Assembly: GCA_022844135.1 (NCBI GenBank)
Contig: JALHMG010000011.1
Location: 46,839 to 110,838 of the forward strand
Direction of reading: 5' to 3'
Source: Lysobacterales bacterium
GTDB taxonomy: Bacteria; Pseudomonadota; Gammaproteobacteria; Xanthomonadales; SZUA-5
DNA: 64,000 nucleotides
The first letter of the stretch is position 1; the number at the start of each line of letters is the position of its first letter. The notes beneath the pieces were generated by a model. It saw nothing but the letters and a program-made list of their open reading frames with translations, did not search any database and was not told the DNA's origin. Made by a program: the position numbers and the translations under genes. Below are positions 1 to 11,284 of the stretch, piece after piece.

Positions 1-2305
<2,305 letters not shown>

Positions 2306-2403
2306 TTGCTTCGCGGCGCTGGCGCGTTCGACCAAGGTCTAACAGCCGCGGTGCATTCCTGAGCCTATGCTCTCAACGAACGTCCGCCGTTGGAGCTGCC
2401 GCT

Positions 2404-4341
2404 ATGAGCAATACCTTTTCGCCGAGCCCCGAGTTCGTTGCCGCTGCACGCTTTACGCGTGAGAAGTACCTTGCCGACTACCAGGCCTCGCTTGAGGACC
2501 CGAACCGTTTTTGGGGTCTGGTCGGACAGCGTCTGCAGTGGATGAGACCGTACACTCGCGTCAAGGATGTGTCCTACTTGCCAGAGGACTTTCGCATCCG
2601 CTGGTACTTCGACGGCGTGCTCAACGTGTCGGTCAATTGCCTCGATCGGCATCTCGCCGTGCGCGAGCATCAGACGGCGATTCTGTTCGAGGGCGACAAT
2701 CCGCACGTTAGCTACGCGCTGACGTATCGCGAGTTGTATGAGCGCGTGTGCCGCTTCGCCAATGCGCTGCGCGCCCAGGGCGTGCGCAAGGGCGATCGCG
2801 TGACGATTTATCTGCCGATGATTCCCGAGGCTGCGGTGGCGATGCTTGCCTGCGCACGCATCGGCGCGGTGCATTCGATCGTGTTCGGCGGCTTCTCGCC
2901 AGAAGCGTTGATCGGGCGGATCTCCGATTGCCAGAGCAAACTGGTGATCACCGCAGACGCCGGTTTGCGCGGAGGAAAATCGGTGCCGCTCAAAGCCAAC
3001 GTCGACGTTGCGTTGGAAGACCCGGCGACAGCGTGCGTCGAGCGCGTCATCGTGGTGCGCCACACCGAAGTACCCATCGCCTGGCGCAACGGCCGCGACC
3101 AGTGGTACCACGATCTCGTCAGCGAGCAACCTGCCGAGTGCGAACCCGAACCGATGAATGCCGAGGATCCGCTGTTCATCCTCTACACCTCCGGCTCAAC
3201 GGGTAAGCCAAAGGGTGTGCTGCATACGACGGGCGGCTATTTGGTGTATGCCTCATTCACCCACGAAACCGTGTTCGATTTGCGCGAGGGCGACGTTTAC
3301 TGGTGCACCGCGGACGTCGGCTGGGTTACCGGCCACAGCTACGTGGTCTACGGGCCGTTGTGCAATGGCGCTACAACGCTGATGTTCGAAGGCGTACCGA
3401 ACTACCCGAGCTTCTCGCGCTTCTGGGAAGTCGTGGACAAGCATCGCGTGACCATCTTCTACACGGCTCCCACCGCAATTCGAGCCTTGATGCGCGAAGG
3501 CGAAGCCGCGGTCAAGTCCTCTTCGCGCGCGAGCCTGCGCCTGCTCGGCAGCGTCGGCGAACCGATCAATCCGGAGGCCTGGGAGTGGTACCACCGCGTG
3601 GTCGGCGATGGGCGCTGCCCGATCGTCGATACCTGGTGGCAAACCGAGACAGGCGGGGTGTTGATCACGCCGCTGCCCGGTGCCTGCGATCTCAAGCCCG
3701 GCTCGGCGATGACGCCGTTCTTTGGCGTGCGTCCCGAGTTGGTCGACGCTGAAGGGCGCGTTCTTGAGGGCGCAACAGAAGGCAATCTGGTACTCGCCGA
3801 TTCCTGGCCCGGACAAATGCGCACCGTGTACGGCGATCACCAGCGCTTCATCGACACCTACTTCAAAGCCTATCGCGGTTATTACTTCACCGGCGATGGT
3901 GCAAAGCGCGATGCAGATGGTCACTGGTGGATTACCGGTCGTGTCGACGATGTGATCAACGTTGCCGGGCATCGTCTCGGCACGGCAGAAATCGAAAGTG
4001 CGTTGGTGTCGCACGCGGCAGTGGCCGAGTCGGCGGTTGTCGGTTGTCCGCATGACATTAAGGGCCAGGGCATTTATGCCTATGTCACGCTCAAATCCGG
4101 CATCGATCCCAGCGACGACCTGCGCCGCGCCCTGGTCACGCATGTGCGACAGGAAATCGGCCCCATCGCCACACCCGATGTAATTCAATGGGCGCCGGGT
4201 CTGCCAAAAACCCGCTCTGGAAAGATCATGCGGCGCATCTTGCGCAAAATCGCAGCCAACGAGTTCGATAGCCTGGGCGATATCTCCACGCTCGCCGATC
4301 CGGGCGTGGTGCAATTCCTGATTGAGACGCGACCGAGATGA
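2404..4341 (+). CDS. acs: Acetyl-CoA synthetase (AMP-forming)
   Basis: A 645-residue cytoplasmic enzyme that activates acetate to acetyl-CoA via acetyl-AMP. Visible motifs are the acetyl-CoA synthetase N-terminal region (residues about 25-85), the AMP-binding P-loop [12 protein letters not shown] at about 261-272, [30 protein letters not shown], and the C-terminal [11 protein letters not shown]. Lys607 in that last motif is the residue regulated by acetylation in the family. The start at 2404 is preceded by GGAG and gives the usual N-terminus and length (E. coli 652). It is followed after 40 bp by a CrbR-like response regulator. Across the convergent gap lie the CrbS-like sensor kinase and the acetate symporter, making this an acetate-use cluster. 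Propionate may also be used. Confidence 0.97.
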   Translation: MSNTFSPSPEFVAAARFTREKYLADYQASLEDPNRFWGLVGQRLQWMRPYTRVKDVSYLPEDFRIRWYFDGVLNVSVNCLDRHLAVREHQTAILFEGDNPHVSYALTYRELYERVCRFANALRAQGVRKGDRVTIYLPMIPEAAVAMLACARIGAVHSIVFGGFSPEALIGRISDCQSKLVITADAGLRGGKSVPLKANVDVALEDPATACVERVIVVRHTEVPIAWRNGRDQWYHDLVSEQPAECEPEPMNAEDPLFILYTSGSTGKPKGVLHTTGGYLVYASFTHETVFDLREGDVYWCTADVGWVTGHSYVVYGPLCNGATTLMFEGVPNYPSFSRFWEVVDKHRVTIFYTAPTAIRALMREGEAAVKSSSRASLRLLGSVGEPINPEAWEWYHRVVGDGRCPIVDTWWQTETGGVLITPLPGACDLKPGSAMTPFFGVRPELVDAEGRVLEGATEGNLVLADSWPGQMRTVYGDHQRFIDTYFKAYRGYYFTGDGAKRDADGHWWITGRVDDVINVAGHRLGTAEIESALVSHAAVAESAVVGCPHDIKGQGIYAYVTLKSGIDPSDDLRRALVTHVRQEIGPIATPDVIQWAPGLPKTRSGKIMRRILRKIAANEFDSLGDISTLADPGVVQFLIETRPR

Positions 4342-4381
4342 TCGAACGACATCCTTGCGGCTTCCGGGAAGTTTCCGGCTA

Positions 4382-5002
4382 ATGCGCTTCTTGCTCGCCG
4401 ACGACCATCCGTTGTTTCGCGACGCGCTGCGCACCATCGTGCAGCGCGCGTTCGCTCAAGCCGAGGTGATCGAGGCGCCCGATGTGAGCGGCATCTATGC
4501 GGCTCTCGATGGCGATACCGATCTGCTGCTGCTCGATTTAGCGATGCCCGGTGCGCGCGGGTTCTCGGCGCTCGTCGCGTTGCGCGCGCAGTTCCCTGCC
4601 CTGCCGGTCATCGTCGTGTCTGGCCGCAGCGATCCGCTGACCATCGCCCGGGCGCTGGTTCACGGCGCTGCGGGTTTCATCCCGAAATCGGCCTCCGCCG
4701 AGCAAATGACCCATGCCATCGAGCGCGTGCTTGCTGGCGATATCGTCGATCCGACACACAGCGCATCGCCCATGATGCCCGCCGCCGAACGCGCGCTCGC
4801 GAGCAAGCTTCGCGAGCTCACCGCCGCTCAGTTCCGCGTGCTGCTGGGCATTTGCGATGGCAAACTCAACAAACAAATTGCCCATGAGTTGTCGATCACC
4901 GAGGCTACGGTGAAAGCCCACGTCACAGCTGTGTTACGCAAACTCGGCGCGCATCATCGAACGCAACTGGTGGCGATGACGGCGGCGCTGGCGGTGGAGT
5001 GA
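4382..5002 (+). CDS. crbR: LuxR/NarL-type response regulator (CrbR-like acetate regulator)
   Basis: A 206-residue two-domain DNA-binding regulator. The receiver domain spans about residues 1-120, with the acidic pair near the start (ADDHPL), the phospho-acceptor Asp52 in LLLLDLAMPG, and the conserved Lys in FIPKSAS. The C-terminal LuxR helix-turn-helix is at about 140-200 (LTAAQFRVLLGICDGKLNKQ). The ATG at 4382 is chosen because it begins the receiver core; upstream codons run into acs. In Vibrio and Pseudomonas the equivalent pair (CrbS/CrbR, MxtR/ErdR) switches on acs. Here the regulator lies 40 bp after acs and the matching hybrid kinase is convergent at 5333-8542. That makes the assignment strong, although the symbol rests on context. 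Confidence 0.85.
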   Translation: MRFLLADDHPLFRDALRTIVQRAFAQAEVIEAPDVSGIYAALDGDTDLLLLDLAMPGARGFSALVALRAQFPALPVIVVSGRSDPLTIARALVHGAAGFIPKSASAEQMTHAIERVLAGDIVDPTHSASPMMPAAERALASKLRELTAAQFRVLLGICDGKLNKQIAHELSITEATVKAHVTAVLRKLGAHHRTQLVAMTAALAVE

Positions 5003-5010
5003 TGGCGAGT

Positions 5011-5030
5011 TGGGCCTCAGTTCAGGCCCA
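5011..5030. terminator. Short hairpin at the end of the acs-crbR transcript
   Basis: A 7-bp stem (TGGGCCT/AGGCCCA) with a six-base loop lies nine bases after the crbR stop, in the gap between convergent genes. There is no T-run, so it may only slow or protect transcripts. The call is tentative. Confidence 0.25.
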
Positions 5031-5074
5031 GAGGCGCTGCACGGCGTAGTTTGCGAAAGCCTCATCGGCACTCG

Positions 5075-5281
5075 CTAACGCACATCCTCAAACTCCGGAA
5101 GCGGTGCATCAAAATCGTCCGACATCCAAATCTGACCACGAGCGCTTCCAGGTTGACGAACATCTCTCACGGCCAACATTTGCTGCTTGCGTTCCAGAAA
5201 TTGAACGAAGTCGAAAACCTCGGCGGCGACCGATTCTGGAAGATTCTTCAAGTGCTGATAGACCAACTCCGCTTGACCCAC
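5075..5281 (-). CDS. DUF2281-like small protein (possible orphan antitoxin)
   Basis: A 68-residue protein whose N-terminal half, GQAELVYQHLKNLPESVAAE followed by VFDFVQFLERKQ, matches the DUF2281 pattern (two short helices, Leu-Pro turn, DFVxFL). The C-terminal half is acidic and aromatic (MSDDFDAPLPEFEDV), as in the toxin-binding tails of related antitoxins. I chose GTG at 5281 because GGAG lies six bases upstream and family members start at this point; ATG codons at 5287 and 5314 have no properly spaced ribosome site. It starts 51 bp after the end of the crbS-like gene on the same strand, so it could be co-transcribed. No PIN or RelE-type toxin gene is adjacent. Function is uncertain. Confidence 0.7.
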   Translation of the reverse strand: MGQAELVYQHLKNLPESVAAEVFDFVQFLERKQQMLAVRDVRQPGSARGQIWMSDDFDAPLPEFEDVR

Positions 5282-5332
5282 GTGCATCTCCAGACACCTA
5301 TGTCCAGACTCCACGATGATAGCGGCTGGCCG

Positions 5333-8300
5333 TTAGTCTCGCGCCGCCGATAGCGTCGCGCGCAAAGCCGCAGGGCGGACAGGTTTCCTCAAGAACTGCA
5401 CACCGAGCGCTTTGCACCGCAGGGGTAAGTCTGGATCGCCTTCGGCAGTCAGCAGCGCTGCGCGCAAACCCGGCCATTGCGCGCGTTCTGCGGCGATCCA
5501 ATCGAGGCCCGTGATCGGCTCGCCAAGCGCGTAGTCGACAATCGCCCAATCGATCTTCTCGCTCGCAAGTATCGCGCTGGCTGCGGTGCAGTTCGCCGCG
5601 GGGTGAACTTGCATCCGCCAGCCGCGCAGCAAGGTGCACAGGCTGGCCAACACCTCGGGATCGTTGTCGAGCACCAGCAGCGACAACGAGGGCTGTTCCG
5701 AGGCGACATCGACGGCGATATCGACGCGCGGCGCGCTGATCGGCAGCGATAGGGAGAACGCACTGCCGTGACCGGGTGTCGATTTGAGATCGAGCGTCGT
5801 TTGCATGACCTGCGCCAGGCGACGACAGCCGGCCAGCCCGAGCCCGAGCCCACGTTCACCCCACGGCGAGATACCGCCAATGCAACGGTCGTCGAAGATG
5901 CCCTGGGCCTGATCGGCATCGATGCCTGGGCCGGTGTCGATCACGACGATATGGGCGAGCCCGCCGCGTCGGCGCGCGCCGAGTAAGACGCCGCCATGCG
6001 CGGTGTAGCGCACCGCGTTAGCGAGAAAATTCGACAAGATACGTCGCAGCAGGCGTGCGTCGGTCTGCACCGAGAACTGGCAATCTACATAGCGCAGGCG
6101 CAGGCCGCGACTATCGGCCACTGGCGTGTACTGCTCGATGAGTGCAGCGAACAACGGTCCCAGCGCCACCGCCTCAATGTTCGGCCGAAGTTGACCGGTA
6201 TCCAGGCGCGACAGGTCCGTTAGTCCGCCCAGCAAATCCTCGCTGGCGCAGAGCGCCGCATCGATGCGCGCCAGCAGTGGCGAATCGTCGCTGTCCCGTG
6301 CGGCGGACAGGTACAGGCGCGCCGCCGACAACGGTTGCAGCAAATCGTGGCTGGCCGCAGCGATGAAGCGGCTCTTTTCATCGAACGCTTGCGCTAACTG
6401 CCGTGTGCGTTCGGCGACGCGCTTTTCGAGCAATACGTTTGCCTCTTCCAGATCCTGCCGCTGCTGCACTGATTCGGTCACATCGAAGAACGTGGTGACG
6501 AAACCACCGCCGGGCAGAGGTTCGCCGCGCACATCCAGCCAGCGACCGTCGGGCAAATGCCGCAGGCTTCGATACGGCGTCGCCAGCCGCAACAGGTGCA
6601 GCCGGCGCGCCGTACGCTTTTCGGCAGCATCGGGATCGAGCCCCGACTGATCGGCCGCGACTTTGAGCAGATCGGCAATCGGTCGGCCGACCTGGAGCAG
6701 GTCGGCGGGCCATTGGAACAGGCGTTCGTACGGCGCATTCCACGCAACCAGCTTGAGATCGGCGTCGACCACGCTCACCGCCTGATGCATATGCTCGAAG
6801 GTTGCCTTGAGCAGCGACTCGGTACTGCGCACGCGACGCGCGCTTTGATCGAGCGCATCCAGCATTGCGTTAACGCCGGCCGTGTGGCCGCCGAGAGTGT
6901 GCGTGAGCACTTCGCGCGCGCTGTTGCCGAGTACCGCGCTGAGCGCACGTTCGGCGGCCTGCAATTGCGCGGAACTGGCGTAGCCATCGCGCCGCTCGCC
7001 CAGCGTCGCGACGCTCGTCGTTGGGCCCAGGATGCGATCGAGCAGCACGCGTACATCATCCAGCGGCACGCGCGTGACGCTGTCGGCCAGTTCGCCGGTG
7101 TGCAAGAACGCGCTCGCGGCGCTGCGTTCGCGCAGCGGCGCTGGCCACAGTTGCGCGAGCATCAAGACCGCAACGTTCAACGCCAACACAACAATCGCGC
7201 GCCACGCCAGCTCCGCCTGGCTGCGCGCGCCCGGCTCCATCAGCTCCGGCAGCCACAGCGCAAACACCCATCCGCATGCGCCCACGCCGAGCGCCATCCG
7301 CGCCCCGAGCGCGCGCGTCCGATCGCCGTTGATGCCGGCCCACAGGATCGGTGCCAGTTGCGCCACAGCAGCGAACGCCAGCAGCCCCATTTGCGCCAGC
7401 GTGCTCTTGCCGGCGTCGGCGCGAAACCACAGCAAACTGACCAGCGCCACTGCGATCACCGCAGCGCGCCGATGCAATAGCACGGCGCGCGCCGATGCCG
7501 GCCATCCCAGGCGTAACAACAGGGGCGTCGACAAGCTGTTGCTGACCAGCGTCGACAGCGCCAGCAGCGACACGATGATCATCGCGCTCGCCGCCGACAG
7601 GCCGGCGACGAAGGCCAGAATCGCCAACACCTCCAGACCGTGCCCGAGTGGCAGGCTGATCAGCAAGAAATCGCCGCTCGCCGACTGTGCCATGGCCAGA
7701 TGCGCAATCGGCAGCACGGCAAGCGAGACGACGATCAGATAGCCGGCAAATATCCGGCGCGCGCCGCGCACATCAGCCGGCCGCTGGCATTCGACGACCC
7801 CGATGTGGAACATGCGCGGCAGCAGCAACACTGCGAGCGCGGCAAGTATCGTTTGAAAAGCGAACGTAGTCGGCGACGGCGCGGGCAGATGCAAGCCCGT
7901 GCGCTCTGCCGGCGCCAGCGCAGCCCACAGCGCGATCGCAATCAAGATCGCCAGCTTCAGCACGCTCTCGACAGCCACGACCAGGACCAGACCTGGGCGG
8001 CGCTGCACGGCGCTTGCATCGCGCACGCCAAAAAGCAGCGTGAACACTACGATCATCGCCAGCAACACCATCGTCAGCGATTCGGCGGCCGGAACGCCAA
8101 GCGTTGCGAAGGACCCGTTCAGCGCGCGCAGTTGCAACGCCACGTACGGCACCACCGCGAGCAAACACAGCATCGCTGCGAGCGCGGCGATCAGCGGATC
8201 GCGCCCAAAACGCGCTCCAAGGAAATCCGCAAGCGTGCCGATTTGATGGCGCTGCTGCAGTGCCACCATCCGCTCCCAAGCGGTCGGCGCAAACATGAGC

Positions 8301-8542
8301 AGCAATAGCGGCCCCAGATAGATCGGCAAATAGCCCAGCCCATCGCGTGTGGCCGTGCCGATGGCGCCGAACACCGTCCAGGTCGAGCAGTAGACGCCGA
8401 GCGCCAGGCCCAGAATCCACTGCCGTAGCGTACCTGGCAATGAGCGCCTGGACGCGAAACGATCGCCAAGGTGCGCCAGCCCGAAAAGCGCCAGGAAATA
8501 CAAGCAGGCAACGACGAGCGTGCTGGCGGCGAGCGTGGACAT
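5333..8542 (-). CDS. crbS: Sodium:solute symporter-histidine kinase-receiver hybrid (CrbS-like)
   Basis: A 1069-residue inner-membrane sensor. Residues 1-about 480 form an SLC5/SSS-type transporter with about 13 hydrophobic segments. A PAS domain follows (about 600-710), then a histidine kinase with phospho-acceptor His732 in AAASHDLLQPLSAARLYLS, the N-box RILSNFLANAVRYT and the G-boxes DTGPGIDADQ and GERGLGLGLAGC. The C-terminal receiver has Asp1003 in AIVDYALGE. This order is that of CrbS/MxtR/CbrA-type acetate and carbon sensors, which act through a LuxR-type regulator like the convergent crbR. ATG 8542 gives the usual N-terminus but lacks a clear ribosome site; a TTG at 8590 with GAGG upstream would add 16 residues. 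Transcription runs in the same direction as actP, with a terminator between. Confidence 0.88.
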   Translation of the reverse strand: MSTLAASTLVVACLYFLALFGLAHLGDRFASRRSLPGTLRQWILGLALGVYCSTWTVFGAIGTATRDGLGYLPIYLGPLLLLMFAPTAWERMVALQQRHQIGTLADFLGARFGRDPLIAALAAMLCLLAVVPYVALQLRALNGSFATLGVPAAESLTMVLLAMIVVFTLLFGVRDASAVQRRPGLVLVVAVESVLKLAILIAIALWAALAPAERTGLHLPAPSPTTFAFQTILAALAVLLLPRMFHIGVVECQRPADVRGARRIFAGYLIVVSLAVLPIAHLAMAQSASGDFLLISLPLGHGLEVLAILAFVAGLSAASAMIIVSLLALSTLVSNSLSTPLLLRLGWPASARAVLLHRRAAVIAVALVSLLWFRADAGKSTLAQMGLLAFAAVAQLAPILWAGINGDRTRALGARMALGVGACGWVFALWLPELMEPGARSQAELAWRAIVVLALNVAVLMLAQLWPAPLRERSAASAFLHTGELADSVTRVPLDDVRVLLDRILGPTTSVATLGERRDGYASSAQLQAAERALSAVLGNSAREVLTHTLGGHTAGVNAMLDALDQSARRVRSTESLLKATFEHMHQAVSVVDADLKLVAWNAPYERLFQWPADLLQVGRPIADLLKVAADQSGLDPDAAEKRTARRLHLLRLATPYRSLRHLPDGRWLDVRGEPLPGGGFVTTFFDVTESVQQRQDLEEANVLLEKRVAERTRQLAQAFDEKSRFIAAASHDLLQPLSAARLYLSAARDSDDSPLLARIDAALCASEDLLGGLTDLSRLDTGQLRPNIEAVALGPLFAALIEQYTPVADSRGLRLRYVDCQFSVQTDARLLRRILSNFLANAVRYTAHGGVLLGARRRGGLAHIVVIDTGPGIDADQAQGIFDDRCIGGISPWGERGLGLGLAGCRRLAQVMQTTLDLKSTPGHGSAFSLSLPISAPRVDIAVDVASEQPSLSLLVLDNDPEVLASLCTLLRGWRMQVHPAANCTAASAILASEKIDWAIVDYALGEPITGLDWIAAERAQWPGLRAALLTAEGDPDLPLRCKALGVQFLRKPVRPAALRATLSAARD

Positions 8543-8605
8543 GAATGCGATTGTAGTGTCCGGCGATGTTCCGTTGTGCGTGAGCAGCAACCGATGACCT
8601 CAACG

Positions 8606-8635
8606 AAACGGGCCGCGCCTTCGCGCAGCCCGTTT
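8606..8635 (-). terminator. Rho-independent terminator after actP
   Basis: On the minus strand a 13-bp stem (one G-T pair, four-base GAAG loop) lies 26 bp past the actP stop and ends in GTTTCGTT. It separates the porin/DUF485/actP transcript from the crbS-like gene, whose start is about 64 bp further on. Confidence 0.6.
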
Positions 8636-8661
8636 GCATGATGATGCGGTTTGACCAGGAC

Positions 8662-10548
8662 TCAATGTGCGCTGGCAGCCTCCGCGTGCAACCCGGTGTT
8701 CTGGCGCACGTACAACTCTTCCCACATGTCCTCCGAGCGCTTCTCGCGCATCAGCAGCGAACCGAAGATCACACATAGGAAGCCCAGCGGAATCGACAGT
8801 ATCCCTGGATTCTTGAGGCCGATCAGCGGCGCTTCCAGACCCACGAGGCTGCGCGTTTGCCCGGCCACCGCGTCGATCTTCGCTTGCGCGGCAGCGCGTT
8901 CTGCCGTGAGCTTGACGACACGGGCTTCGATCTCGGCGCGCCGCGCCGGATCGGCCAGCATTTCCGCATTTGCCGCGTCAATCGACGTGGTACGCGCCGC
9001 GACAATGGGCTCATTGGTTGTGCGCACAGCGTTCGGATAGGTCATGTTCGGACTGACCAGCACCAGGCCAATCGCGCTGGCAGCGCCGACGATCATGCCG
9101 AGCGCAATGCCGCGGGTATTGCAGCGCTTCCAGTACAGCGTCAGGAGCACTGCCGGCAGATTGCTGGAGGCAGCCACAGCAAACGCCAGGGCCACCAGAT
9201 GCGCGACGTTCTGGCCCTTGGCGAGAATTCCGATCACGATCGCGATGACTCCGACGATCACCGAACTGATCCGTGCTGCGCGCACTTCCTGGGCTTGCGT
9301 GGCCTTTGCCCCCTTGATGACGCCAACCCAAAGATCGTGGCTCATCGCCGAGGCCGAGGCCAGCACCAGGCCGGCGACCACCGCGACGATCGTTGCAAAT
9401 GCAACGGCCGCAACAAAAGCGAGGAACAAATTGCCGAGGATCGAGTCGGCGCCGCCGCCGATGTATTGCGCCAGCAAGGGTGCCGCCATGTTGCCCCCAG
9501 CGTCGATGCCGCTGATGGTTGCTGAGCCGACGTTCATCGCTGCGCCCAGGCCGAGGAAGAGCGTCAACACATAGAAACCGCCGATGATCCCCATCGCCCA
9601 CAACACGCTGGTGCGAGCGTCTTTGGCGGTTGGAACGGTGAAGAAGCGCATCAGGATGTGCGGCATGCCGGCGGTACCGAACACCAACGCCAGACCCAGC
9701 GAAATCTGATCGATCGGGTTTTTCAGGTACAGGCCCGGCTCGAGAAATCTCTGTCCGAGCTCTTGTGCGCTCATCGCGGTGGCCGGATCGCCGAGCAGCT
9801 TTGCCACTTGCGCTTGAATGCCCGGATTGTCGACCGCCGCTTGCAGGAATCCCGGCAGCGAAAAACCGTAAGGCATCCAGGTGAAAAACACCAGCAGCAG
9901 CGAGGCCGATACCAACAGCACTGCCTTGATGATTTGCACCCACGTGGTGGCGACCATTCCGCCGAACACCACATACGCGAGCATCAGCACGCCGACCGCG
10001 ACCACGCTGACTTCGTAGTCGATACCGATCAGCGTCTTGACCAGCACGCCGCCGCCGACCATTTGCGCTGTGAGATAGAAAATCGACACCGTGATCGTCG
10101 ACACAGCGGCCAGTGTCTTGGCGGTCTTCGGATCGTTGCGGAATGCGAGGATGTCGCCCAGCGTGTACTTGCCGATGTTGCGGCAGGGCTCGGCGATCAC
10201 CAATAGCACAGTGATGTAGGCGACTAACCAGCCCACCGAATACATGAAACCATCGTAGCCGTAGAGCGAGATCAGTCCGGCGATGCCGAGGAAACTGGCG
10301 GCCGACAAATAGTCGCCCGCGATCGCCCAGCCATTTTGGATGCCGGTCACCGAGCGCCCTGCCGCGTAAAACTGCGCGGTGCTCTTGACCCGCCTTGCCG
10401 CCAGGTAGGTGACGAACATCGTTAGCGCGATGATCACGCCAAACACCAGGAATGTGAGCCACTTGTACTCGGCCGAAACCGCGCCCTGAGCCGCGGCGGG
10501 AAAAGCTGCAACCAAACCTGCGACGACGAGACCCGATTTGCGTTTCAT
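8662..10548 (-). CDS. actP: Cation/acetate symporter ActP
   Basis: A 628-residue SSS-family permease for acetate and similar short acids. The N-terminus has a signal-like segment (SGLVVAGLVAAFPAAAQGAV) followed by about 13 membrane spans. Family patterns include FYAAGRSVTGIQNGWAIAGD, AASFLGIAGLISLYGYDG and GTAGMPHILMRFFTVP. The start ATG has GGGAG six bases upstream and overlaps the stop of the DUF485 gene by four bases (ATGA), so the two are translationally coupled. It is about 80 residues longer than E. coli ActP (549). The extra length is mostly an Ala/Arg/Glu-rich segment between the last two spans (about residues 515-590) predicted to be coiled. Part of the acetate cluster. Confidence 0.94.
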   Translation of the reverse strand: MKRKSGLVVAGLVAAFPAAAQGAVSAEYKWLTFLVFGVIIALTMFVTYLAARRVKSTAQFYAAGRSVTGIQNGWAIAGDYLSAASFLGIAGLISLYGYDGFMYSVGWLVAYITVLLVIAEPCRNIGKYTLGDILAFRNDPKTAKTLAAVSTITVSIFYLTAQMVGGGVLVKTLIGIDYEVSVVAVGVLMLAYVVFGGMVATTWVQIIKAVLLVSASLLLVFFTWMPYGFSLPGFLQAAVDNPGIQAQVAKLLGDPATAMSAQELGQRFLEPGLYLKNPIDQISLGLALVFGTAGMPHILMRFFTVPTAKDARTSVLWAMGIIGGFYVLTLFLGLGAAMNVGSATISGIDAGGNMAAPLLAQYIGGGADSILGNLFLAFVAAVAFATIVAVVAGLVLASASAMSHDLWVGVIKGAKATQAQEVRAARISSVIVGVIAIVIGILAKGQNVAHLVALAFAVAASSNLPAVLLTLYWKRCNTRGIALGMIVGAASAIGLVLVSPNMTYPNAVRTTNEPIVAARTTSIDAANAEMLADPARRAEIEARVVKLTAERAAAQAKIDAVAGQTRSLVGLEAPLIGLKNPGILSIPLGFLCVIFGSLLMREKRSEDMWEELYVRQNTGLHAEAASAH

Positions 10549-10859
10549 GGTGTGCTCCCTTCGAATTGTTTTTGCAGCTCTGCCGCCAGCGCATCGAAAT
10601 TGCGGTTGGCGTGACGCGCGTAAATGGCGGCAATGCCCCAGGCGACCAGGAACTCGCTGAAGGCGAAGACCAGCCCAAAGTTCATCGGCCCCCAGAGTTT
10701 TTGTTTGAACAGTTCGGGGAAGTAGCCGGCTCCCACCGGCAGCAAGAAGTAATAGGCGACCGAAATCGCCATCAACGTCCACAAAAAGCGGCTCTTGCGT
10801 CGATGCAACTCTTTGAACTTCGGATGCGCATGGATATGCGCCCAGTCGGTGTTGCTCAT
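10545..10859 (-). CDS. DUF485 membrane protein (YjcH-like, ActP partner)
   Basis: A 104-residue inner-membrane protein with two hydrophobic spans (LMAISVAYYFLLPVGAGYF and FGLVFAFSEFLVAWGIAAIY) and charged ends. The opening HPKFKELHRRKSRF is the DUF485 signature. Members are almost always encoded directly before actP, as yjcH is in the E. coli acs-yjcH-actP operon, and are thought to support the symporter. GGAGG lies six bases before the ATG. The stop overlaps the actP start by four bases. About 100 bp upstream is the 327-bp CTAG-bounded element that separates this gene from the porin. Confidence 0.9.
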   Translation of the reverse strand: MSNTDWAHIHAHPKFKELHRRKSRFLWTLMAISVAYYFLLPVGAGYFPELFKQKLWGPMNFGLVFAFSEFLVAWGIAAIYARHANRNFDALAAELQKQFEGSTP

Positions 10860-10957
10860 GGTGGTTTCCTCCCTCGTGGATCGCAGGTGTTGGCTGACAG
10901 TGGTATCCGGGCAAAGGGCAGTTGGCGGGGAACCGCTCCTGCCCCATCCGCTTGCCC

Positions 10958-11284
10958 CTAGCCCGCATATTTCATGAGGTCGCGATGAAATGGCTTAGTT
11001 TCGTTGTTACAGCCCGGAAATCATCGAGTTGGTCGTACTGACAAAGTGTTCGCTGCCATTTCCTCGCTAACACGGCCCTCGCTCGTTCTTTGCGCCGGAC
11101 TCTTCGTTGCTCGTCGTCGCAATGGAACAACCATTCCTTCTCCTCCCGCCTCGATTCCGGCGCAAAGGTCCGGCCTGGCGGCGCAGCCGCCAGTCGTTCG
11201 AGAGGGCGCATCGCATGCGATGCAAGCTTGCCCTCTCTCACCCTTCGCGATCTTCCGTGTTCCCTCATGAAATATGCGGGCTAG
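10958..11284. mobile_element. 327-bp MITE-like element with 21-bp perfect terminal inverted repeats
   Basis: The left arm 10958-10978 (CTAGCCCGCATATTTCATGA plus one G) is repeated exactly in inverse at 11264-11284. Both ends are CTAG. The interior has no credible gene but is full of symmetry: GCATCGCATGCGATGC, GGCGGC-GCA-GCCGCC, an outer GAGAGGGC/GCCCTCTC pair, TTTGCGCCGGA with TCCGGCGCAAA, and AATGGAACAACCATT. The right-hand CTAG contains the TAG stop of the porin gene on the minus strand. This looks like a non-autonomous element able to fold on itself. No transposase is present, so the mobilising family is unknown. Confidence 0.75.

Noticed and set aside
3253-4437. A 394-codon minus-strand frame opposite acs
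   Set aside because: Shadow of acs with low-complexity, basic composition.
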